Source of the DNA: Anaerolineae bacterium
GTDB lineage: Bacteria > Chloroflexota > Anaerolineae > JACIWR01
Assembly (NCBI GenBank): GCA_021162125.1
Contig: JAGGZG010000148.1
Location: forward strand, 1-9,986
Length of the DNA stretch: 9,986 bases
Direction of reading: 5' to 3'
The first letter of the stretch is position 1, and every line of letters starts with the position of its first letter. Positions 1 through 4,664 of this stretch are shown in pieces. The notes under the pieces were generated by a model, which was not told the DNA's origin, made no database searches, and saw only the letters and a program-made list of their open reading frames with translations. A program made the position numbers and the translations under genes.

Positions 1-915
1 GAACCTCTCTGGCGGGAGAGCCACTACTTCTTCTTCCACGACGAGCGTGCCGGGTTGAGTGGCTTCTCCACGATGGGCTTCCGCCCCAACGAGGGTCTGG
101 CCGACGCGGGCTTCCTGCTGTTCCGCCGGCGGGCCCGGCTGGAGCTGGCCCACCTGTATCCCCGGCGCAACGTCCCCTTTCAGGGGGATTGGCGACACTG
201 GACGCTGGATGGCCTCTCGTACACGATGCTCGATCCCCTGCACCGCTGGACACTCCGCCTGGAAGATAGCCGTTGCCAGGCGGAGTTGACCTTCACCGGC
301 TTTCATCCCCCGTACGATTACGCGGACAACGCGGTTGTGCTGCCCCCCTTTGTCGCCGGACGGCACTACGAACAGGGCTGCACCGTCAACGGCACCATCA
401 CGCTGCGAGGCCAGCGCTTCAACGTGCGGGGCGCGGGCCTGCGCGATCACTCCTGGGGAGTACGCGACTGGGCGCGGCCCGACGAATGGAAGTGGATCAG
501 CGGCGTGTTCCCTGCCGACGGCGAATCGCCGCCGTGGGCCTTCAACGTGTGGTGGGTGCGCGCGGAACAGCGCGAGACTGTGAACGGCTTCGCCTTTGAC
601 GGCGAGCAGACCTACGGGCTGATCGGAGCGTACGTCATGACAAAGTATGCTCGCGATGGCCGGACGCAGATGGTGGTGAGGCTGCGTCTGGAGGACGACG
701 CCGGGCGTGCCCATCACGCCCAGGCCCGCGCCCTCACTGTGTTCCCTATGGCCGACCGGCGTACCCTGCTCAACGAGGCCCTGGCCGAGTTCGAGATGGA
801 CGGGCGGCGCGGGTGGGGAGTGCTGGAGTACCTCTGGCAAGCCGATTCGGCGGCGCAGAGCTATCGCTGGCTGGCCCGGTCGGCCTGGCACTTCTTGCGG
901 GCGCGTCTGCGGTAG
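1..915 (+). CDS. CrtC/AttH-like (DUF7064/DUF7065-type) protein, 5' end outside window
   Basis: The reading frame is open from base 1, so the N-terminus lies upstream; 304 residues are visible. The first residues (WRESHYFFF, then GLSGFSTMGFRPNEG) resemble the start of the DUF7065/DUF7064 two-domain family, so probably only a few residues are missing. At visible residues 149-157 is DHSWGVRDW, followed by a Trp-rich strand (EWKWISG). This 'DH-x-WG' signature recurs in lipocalin-like (calycin) folds such as AttH and the carotenoid 1,2-hydratase CrtC. No signal peptide or membrane segment is seen in the visible part. Biochemical function is unknown; a role with a hydrophobic ligand is inferred from the fold. 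The next gene starts 93 bp downstream on the same strand. An internal TTG at 55 is in frame, but choosing it would discard conserved-looking residues. The family call is from recall of motifs. Confidence 0.6.
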   Translation, partial: EPLWRESHYFFFHDERAGLSGFSTMGFRPNEGLADAGFLLFRRRARLELAHLYPRRNVPFQGDWRHWTLDGLSYTMLDPLHRWTLRLEDSRCQAELTFTGFHPPYDYADNAVVLPPFVAGRHYEQGCTVNGTITLRGQRFNVRGAGLRDHSWGVRDWARPDEWKWISGVFPADGESPPWAFNVWWVRAEQRETVNGFAFDGEQTYGLIGAYVMTKYARDGRTQMVVRLRLEDDAGRAHHAQARALTVFPMADRRTLLNEALAEFEMDGRRGWGVLEYLWQADSAAQSYRWLARSAWHFLRARLR

Positions 916-940
916 GCTGGATATCTTTGTCCACTGGCGG

Positions 941-966
941 CAGGCTACGAGCTCGCTTGTAGGCTG
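941..966. repeat. 26-bp imperfect palindrome between genes 1 and 2
   Basis: The arms CAGGCTACGAGC and GCTTGTAGGCTG are separated by TC. Ten of twelve positions pair by Watson-Crick rules, one is a G-T wobble and one a G-G mismatch. No T-run follows, so it does not look like an intrinsic terminator. The 9-mer GGCTACGAG at 943-951 recurs at 4433-4441 and, inverted, at 4489-4497, which suggests a dispersed palindromic (REP-like) family rather than an operator specific to this gene pair. Confidence 0.5.
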
Positions 967-1008
967 ACCCCCCGAACCTATTGCGTTTCAATGCGGAAAG
1001 GAAATCGC

Positions 1009-2628
1009 ATGACTATCGCCATCAACGATTCCCAATGCAGCGGTTGCAACTACTGCACCGTCATCTGCCCGGCGGAGGCCATCACCCTCGAAATTGAAGC
1101 GGATACTCACCCGCGTATTGACGAGGGGCTGTGCACCGCCTGCGGTGAGTGCCTGTACGCCTGCCCCAACAACGTGTTCAACGCACCGGAGCTGGCCTCA
1201 GCGCCCGTGCCCCTGGATGAACACTACGACGCGGTGATCATCGGCGGCGGGATCGGCGGGCTGATGGTCGCCGGCGGGCTGGCCCGCGCGGGGAAAAAGG
1301 TACTCTTGCTGGAACAACTCTCCTTCGTCGGCGGGAAGTACACGCATCTCAATTACCGGGGCTATGCCATCACCACCGCCGCGTGGACCGCTGCTGGCCC
1401 GGCCAGCCGCATCGGGCGGATGTGCACGCAACTGGATGCGCCCATCCAATGGATCACCATCCACGACACGAAATCACGTGGTGATCACTGGGTGGTGCTG
1501 CGCGATGGGCGGCGCTTCGCCTCGCTGGACGAGGCCCAGGAGACCCTGGTGGGCGGCCCCAAGGGGATGGCCCAGGTCTACGCCTGGCTGGCCGACATGT
1601 ACAACCCGCGCGTCAGCTACCCCGCCGAGATGACCACCCGCCAGTACGTGGAGAAGTTCGTGCCCGGCAACCCCACCTACGTGGATTACGTGGAGACCAT
1701 CATCACCCACTGTTTTGCCTCGCAGACCGTGGACGATTTCCCGGCCATGGAATGCAAGCGGGCCATCGTGGATTCCATTGATAACATGGCCCAGTGGGGC
1801 ACGGCGAAAGGCGGGACAGCGGCCATCGTTCGCGGCCTGGCGCACGTGGTGCGCGAGCACGGCGGTCAGATTGCCACCCGCACCCGGGTGGAGCGCATCG
1901 CGATCGAGAACGGCGCGGCCAGGGGCGTCGCGCTGAGCGACGGGCGCACCATCACCGCCGATGTCGTGATCCACAACGCTGGGCTGGGCCGGCTGATCCG
2001 GCTGGTGGGACAGGAGAACCTGCCACCGGACTACCTCGCCCGGTTGGAGGGGGCCATCCCGGCCAACGTGGCCAACCTCATCCTGGGCAGCACCGAGCCG
2101 CTGCTGGGCGAGGACCATTCGCTGCTGCACACCATGGGCTGGCCGCGCATCCTCAACTGCTACGCGCCCACGTTCTTCGATCCGGACATGGCCCCCGAAG
2201 GGCGGCACATCCTGGAGGTATTCTGGAAAATGGAACCGCCATTTCACAAGCGGCAGGAGCTGGACCTGGTGCTGGCCCAATTGCGCGAAGTGTTCCCCCG
2301 TTTCGACGAGGTGGTGGAACTCCAGCTCCCCATGTTCTTCACTGGCCTGTGGACGGCGGAGATGGCCCACCGCATGGGGCAGAGCGGCGGCGACCGCCTG
2401 GATCCCCTCTCGCCCGTCGAGAACCTGATCCTGGTGGGCTACGACTGCATCGGCTATGGGATGGCGGGCGACATCATCCCCCACGGCGTGCGCCGGGCCT
2501 TGTACCTCATCCTGGGTGATCCGGCCTACGCGCCGGAGGACGAGCGCTTTGCGAAGAAGGCTCGCCGGTGGCTCACCGCCCAGGCTTTCAAGGCCATGTC
2601 CTTGAGCAAGCGGTTGACAGCGCGCTAG
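1009..2628 (+). CDS. Ferredoxin-CrtI-like FAD oxidoreductase fusion
   Basis: This 539-residue protein joins two modules. Residues 10-21 and 42-53 are two CxxCxxCxxxCP motifs, the pattern of a bacterial 2[4Fe-4S] ferredoxin. Residues about 73-102 form a Rossmann dinucleotide-binding fold (VIIGGGIGG, with Glu102 closing the second strand), and the C-terminus carries the FAD-contacting segment NLILVGYDCIGYGMAGD before a final helix. The body (for example WGTAKGGTAAIVRGLA) is of the phytoene dehydrogenase/CrtI (COG1233) type. The family desaturates, isomerises or saturates polyprenoid and related hydrophobic substrates; this substrate is unknown. The fused ferredoxin suggests electron exchange between the flavin and an iron-sulfur carrier (inference). 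No membrane segment is visible; it is probably cytoplasmic or membrane-associated. An in-frame ATG at 991 exists, but AAAGGA at 997-1002 sits 6 nt before the ATG at 1009, so 1009 is preferred. Confidence 0.85.
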   Translation: MTIAINDSQCSGCNYCTVICPAEAITLEIEADTHPRIDEGLCTACGECLYACPNNVFNAPELASAPVPLDEHYDAVIIGGGIGGLMVAGGLARAGKKVLLLEQLSFVGGKYTHLNYRGYAITTAAWTAAGPASRIGRMCTQLDAPIQWITIHDTKSRGDHWVVLRDGRRFASLDEAQETLVGGPKGMAQVYAWLADMYNPRVSYPAEMTTRQYVEKFVPGNPTYVDYVETIITHCFASQTVDDFPAMECKRAIVDSIDNMAQWGTAKGGTAAIVRGLAHVVREHGGQIATRTRVERIAIENGAARGVALSDGRTITADVVIHNAGLGRLIRLVGQENLPPDYLARLEGAIPANVANLILGSTEPLLGEDHSLLHTMGWPRILNCYAPTFFDPDMAPEGRHILEVFWKMEPPFHKRQELDLVLAQLREVFPRFDEVVELQLPMFFTGLWTAEMAHRMGQSGGDRLDPLSPVENLILVGYDCIGYGMAGDIIPHGVRRALYLILGDPAYAPEDERFAKKARRWLTAQAFKAMSLSKRLTAR

Positions 2629-2641
2629 GCGCGGGTATAAT
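2614..2641 (+). promoter_or_regulatory. Near-consensus sigma-70 type promoter for the AP endonuclease gene
   Basis: TTGACA at 2614-2619 and TATAAT at 2636-2641 match both consensus hexamers exactly, with a 16-bp spacer. The -35 box lies within the last codons of the upstream flavoprotein gene, whose stop codon is at 2626-2628. Transcription would be expected to start about 7 bp after the -10 box, near 2648, leaving a leader of only about 10 nt that begins at the GGAGG ribosome site. Confidence 0.75.
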
Positions 2642-2657
2642 AAGCCCGGAGGTGAGC

Positions 2658-3494
2658 GTGGGTAAACTGCGTTTTGGAACGGCGGGCATCCCTCGCAGCA
2701 CACCCCAGAGGCACAGCACCGACGGGATCGCGCGGATCCGGGCCCTGGGGCTGGACTGCATGGAACTGGCCTGGGTGCAAAAAGTGAGCATCGGCGAGGC
2801 AAAGGCGGCCGAGATCAAGGCTGTGGCCCAGGAGTACGACGTCGTGCTCAGCGTCCACGCGCCCTACTACCTCAACTTCAATTCCCGTGACCCCAAAATC
2901 ATCACCGCCAGTCGCAAACGGTTGCTGGCCGCCGCGCGCAAGGGCTGGCTGGCCGGGGCGCGGAACATCGTCTTCCACCCCGCTTTCTATCACAAAGACC
3001 CGCCGGAGGTGGTGTACGAGCGGCTCAAAGAGCACATGGTGGAGATTACCGCCATCCTGCGCGGGGAGGACAACGGGGTAGTGCTGCGCCCGGAGACGAC
3101 GGGCAAGCCCTCCCAGTTCGGCACCATCGAGGAGCTGATTGCTCTCAGCCGCGAGGTTCCCGGCGTGCTGCCCTGCGTGGACTTCGCCCACCTGCACGCC
3201 CGCTCCGGCGGCGCTTACAACTCAGCGGAAGAGTTCGCCCACGTCCTGCGCCTGATCGAGGAAGGGTTGGGCCACGCCGCTCTGGACGACATGCACATCC
3301 ACGTCTCCGGCATCAAGTACACGGACAAAGGAGAGCGGGAACACCTCAACCTGGCCGATGCCGACCTGCGCTACCGGGAGTTGGTGCAGGTCTGGCGCGA
3401 TTTCGACATCGGCGGGACGGTGATCTGCGAGAGCCCTAACCTGGAGGTGGACGCGCTTACTTTGCAGGCGCTGTACCGGCAGATGGGAGGATGA
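2658..3494 (+). CDS. nfo: Endonuclease IV-type AP endonuclease (TIM barrel)
   Basis: This 278-residue protein is a xylose-isomerase-like TIM barrel of the deoxyribonuclease IV family, which cleaves DNA 5' to abasic sites in base excision repair using three metal ions. Most of the metal ligands can be placed by pattern: His67 (SVHAPYY), His107 (VFHPAFY), Glu146 (RPETTG), Asp175 and His178 (CVDFAH), His213 or His215 (MHIHVSG), a GEREH segment near residues 225-229, and Glu258 (CESPN). The length fits the family. The start is the GTG at 2658, with GGAGG at 2648-2652 five bases upstream; a second in-frame GTG at 2652 overlaps that site, and an extension back to 2568 would run through the preceding gene. 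Expression is probably from the promoter at 2614-2641. The GEREH segment differs from the DRHH of the E. coli enzyme and looks more like the archaeal/thermophile branch (from recall). A sugar isomerase-like barrel is the alternative, but the full ligand set argues against it. Confidence 0.88.
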   Translation: MGKLRFGTAGIPRSTPQRHSTDGIARIRALGLDCMELAWVQKVSIGEAKAAEIKAVAQEYDVVLSVHAPYYLNFNSRDPKIITASRKRLLAAARKGWLAGARNIVFHPAFYHKDPPEVVYERLKEHMVEITAILRGEDNGVVLRPETTGKPSQFGTIEELIALSREVPGVLPCVDFAHLHARSGGAYNSAEEFAHVLRLIEEGLGHAALDDMHIHVSGIKYTDKGEREHLNLADADLRYRELVQVWRDFDIGGTVICESPNLEVDALTLQALYRQMGG

Positions 3495-3498
3495 AATG

Positions 3499-3533
3499 AA
3501 CCCTCCCGCAGGTTTGCAACCTGCGGGAGGGTT
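3499..3533. repeat. Perfect 16-bp stem palindrome after the AP endonuclease gene
   Basis: AACCCTCCCGCAGGTT (3499-3514) is followed by the 3-nt loop TGC and its exact reverse complement (3518-3533). It begins 5 bp after the stop codon. No T-run follows (the next bases are AGGAACTGCGG), so it is not a canonical intrinsic terminator, although the RNA hairpin could still slow polymerase or protect the 3' end. The very long perfect stem with a tiny loop is typical of dispersed extragenic palindromes. Confidence 0.7.
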
Positions 3534-3588
3534 AGGAACTGCGGCTGCGGGAGATATTGGGCTCTAATCAACAAAGATGGGAGAATCT

Positions 3589-4293
3589 ATGGACGAGGAA
3601 AAACGCGGAACTCCTGGCCAGCCCTGGCTGAAGAACATCTGGGTACAGGCAGCACTGGGCGTAGCCGTGCTGGGCATCGTCGCCTTCGCCTGCTTCGGGA
3701 TGGTGCACGTGACACGGCAGGCTCTTATCTCCTCCACCCCGCCCACGCCCACAGTCACTCCCACGCCCACGCCGTGGCCCATCCTCGTGGTGGAGCGCAT
3801 CCAGAACATGGGCCGCCTGGAGACGGTGAAGTACACCGTCGAGCACGTGGTGGAGGCCGAGAAAGAGGGGCGGAGGATTCTGTTCGTTGAGTTGGGGGGC
3901 TACCGGTTGCTGGTGGTAGCTTACGGCGAGGTGGTGGCCGGAGTGGACCTGACCCAGGTCGGACCGGAGGACGTGAAAGTAGAGGGCAGCAAGGTGACCG
4001 TCGTCCTGCCGCCAGCGGAGATATTGTCCCATAAAGTGGACCCGGATCGGACGCGCATCTATAAGGTCGAGCAGGATTTCATTGGCCAGTTACTGGGCGA
4101 GGACGAGGTGGGCAAAGACCTGATCCTCGCTTTACTGGCCCGGGCCGAACGGGAAATCGTGTCCGGGGCCGAGGAGGACGGCATTTTGCAGCAGGCCGAG
4201 ACCAGTGCCCAGGTAATGCTGACCCAGTTTCTCCGTGCTCTGGGTTTCACCGACGTGGAGATCATCACGCCGACGGTCACGCCAGCACCGTAG
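3589..4293 (+). CDS. Membrane-anchored DUF4230 domain protein
   Basis: This 234-residue protein has a short charged N-terminus, one hydrophobic segment at about residues 17-39, a Thr/Pro linker at about 50-64 (STPPTPTVTPTPTPWP), and then a soluble domain to about residue 225. The domain reads as DUF4230: GRLETVKYTVEHVVEAE, AYGEVVAGVDLTQVGPEDVKV, VTVVLPPAEILSHKVDPDRTRIY. It is predicted to be anchored with the domain outside the cytoplasm (inference). The family has no established function. The tail ends in another short TPTVTPAP stretch. The preferred start is the ATG at 3589, with GGGAG at 3579-3583 five bases upstream; an in-frame ATG at 3577 lacks a good ribosome site. The upstream spacer holds only a palindrome, and no clear promoter was found. 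Confidence 0.78.
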   Translation: MDEEKRGTPGQPWLKNIWVQAALGVAVLGIVAFACFGMVHVTRQALISSTPPTPTVTPTPTPWPILVVERIQNMGRLETVKYTVEHVVEAEKEGRRILFVELGGYRLLVVAYGEVVAGVDLTQVGPEDVKVEGSKVTVVLPPAEILSHKVDPDRTRIYKVEQDFIGQLLGEDEVGKDLILALLARAEREIVSGAEEDGILQQAETSAQVMLTQFLRALGFTDVEIITPTVTPAP

Positions 4294-4297
4294 AAAC

Positions 4298-4316
4298 GGC
4301 AGCCGCCAGGGCTGCC
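4298..4316 (+). repeat. Small GC-rich hairpin after the DUF4230 gene
   Basis: GGCAGCC (4298-4304) and GGCTGCC (4310-4316) form a 7-bp perfect stem with loop GCCAG, 4 bp after the stop codon at 4291-4293. The following bases (ACTATAGAATTG) contain no T-run, so it is at best a weak terminator. It may be another dispersed palindrome. Confidence 0.45.
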
Positions 4317-4368
4317 ACTATAGAATTGCCCCGCAAGATTTGCGCCGTCCGCGAGAATTTTGGGGACG

Positions 4369-4376
4369 CAGATTTT
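4369..4376. repeat. Left copy of 8-bp target site duplication
   Basis: CAGATTTT lies directly against the left terminal inverted repeat that starts at 4377. The identical word occurs directly against the right end at 4558-4565. Confidence 0.8.
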
Positions 4377-4412
4377 GGTAGTCTCCCGATAACGTGTTGG
4401 TCGCTCAGACCT

Positions 4413-4435
4413 GCCCGGACGTGGAACGTCCGGGC
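4413..4435. repeat. Hairpin inside the MITE, left half
   Basis: GCCCGGACGT (4413-4422) and ACGTCCGGGC (4426-4435) form a perfect 10-bp stem with a 3-nt loop GGA. It leads directly into GGCTACGAG (4433-4441), which pairs with CTCGTAGCC at 4489-4497. A shorter hairpin, AGGCCC/GGGCCT, lies at 4447-4461. Confidence 0.65.
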
Positions 4436-4494
4436 TACGAGATGCAAGGCCCTCCGGGCCTCTGGAGCCCCCGAAGAGGGCTTTCCACCTCGTA

Positions 4495-4516
4495 GCCGGG
4501 CGGTTTAGCGCCCGGC
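4495..4516. repeat. Hairpin inside the MITE, right half
   Basis: GCCGGGCG (4495-4502) and CGCCCGGC (4509-4516) form a perfect 8-bp stem with loop GTTTAG. It overlaps the CTCGTAGCC arm at 4489-4497, so local and long-range pairing would compete. Confidence 0.6.
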
Positions 4517-4557
4517 GGGGTGGGCGAGGGGCACCAACACACAAGGGGGAGACTACC

Positions 4558-4565
4558 CAGATTTT
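4558..4565. repeat. Right copy of 8-bp target site duplication
   Basis: CAGATTTT follows the right end of the MITE-like element without a gap and is identical to 4369-4376. Confidence 0.8.
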
Positions 4566-4664
4566 CGCAGATAAAAATGTAAAAATCAGCGTTCATCCGC
4601 GTTCATCTGCGTCCCCCGGATTGGTTGCGGCAGGAGACCGCGTTATGCACTATGGAGGGATAAA

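Larger units (their letters stand above)
4377..4557. mobile_element. 181-bp MITE-like non-autonomous element with TIRs
   Basis: The ends are imperfect 25-bp terminal inverted repeats. GGTAGTCTCCC (4377-4387) matches the reverse complement of 4547-4557 exactly; then come 6 unmatched bases on each side, and then GTGTTGGT (4394-4401) matches the reverse complement of 4533-4540 exactly, so 19 of 25 positions agree with no gap. Both ends are bounded by the same 8-bp direct repeat CAGATTTT. There is no transposase ORF; the interior is made of GC-rich hairpins. An 8-bp duplication and ends starting with GG would fit mobilisation by an IS256-, ISL3- or IS1595-type transposase supplied elsewhere (inference from family habits). 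It lies between the DUF4230 gene and the glycosyltransferase gene and disrupts neither. Confidence 0.82.
4362..4616. repeat. Older palindromic repeat interrupted by a MITE-like insertion
   Basis: GGGGACGCAGAT (4362-4373) and ATCTGCGTCCCC (4605-4616) are perfect 12-bp inverted repeats. If the inner 181-bp element and one copy of its target duplication are removed, they become the ends of a 66-bp unit. That unit has internal short tandem structure: CGCAGATTTT followed by CGCAGATAAA on the left, and GCGTTCATCC followed by GCGTTCATCT on the right. It is AT-rich in the middle, unlike the flanking DNA. No clear target duplication was seen outside its ends. No coding potential is visible. Confidence 0.65.

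Noticed and set aside
991..1008. ATG at 991 as start of the ferredoxin-flavoprotein fusion
   Set aside because: The good ribosome site AAAGGA (997-1002) lies downstream of this ATG and fits the ATG at 1009; the six extra residues are not ferredoxin-like.
2568..2657. Upstream extension of the AP endonuclease to 2568
   Set aside because: It would overlap the end of the upstream gene by 61 bp and include the promoter. GGAGG plus GTG at 2658 gives a protein that begins at the usual family position.
1474..2802. Minus-strand open frame of 442 codons opposite the flavoprotein gene
   Set aside because: It is the reverse-frame shadow of a GC-rich gene, runs into the AP endonuclease gene, has no recognisable motifs and has no ribosome site. 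The plus-strand gene has clear domains.
3499..3533. The perfect palindrome read as an intrinsic terminator
   Set aside because: There is no T-run on either strand side that would fit; it is listed as a repeat, although some effect on the transcript end cannot be excluded.
4326..4508. 60-codon plus-strand open frame in the gene-free stretch
   Set aside because: It runs from the outer repeat through the MITE hairpins, has no ribosome site and its composition reflects the palindromes.
4566..4616. Possible CRISPR-like or iteron-like array from the 10-bp periodic GCGTTCATC units
   Set aside because: There are only about two and a half units, with no spacers and no replication genes nearby. It is better explained as internal structure of the 66-bp palindromic repeat.
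4621..4649. Possible promoter TTGGTT-17-TATGCA before the glycosyltransferase gene
   Set aside because: Only about half the consensus positions match in each hexamer, too weak to report as a feature.
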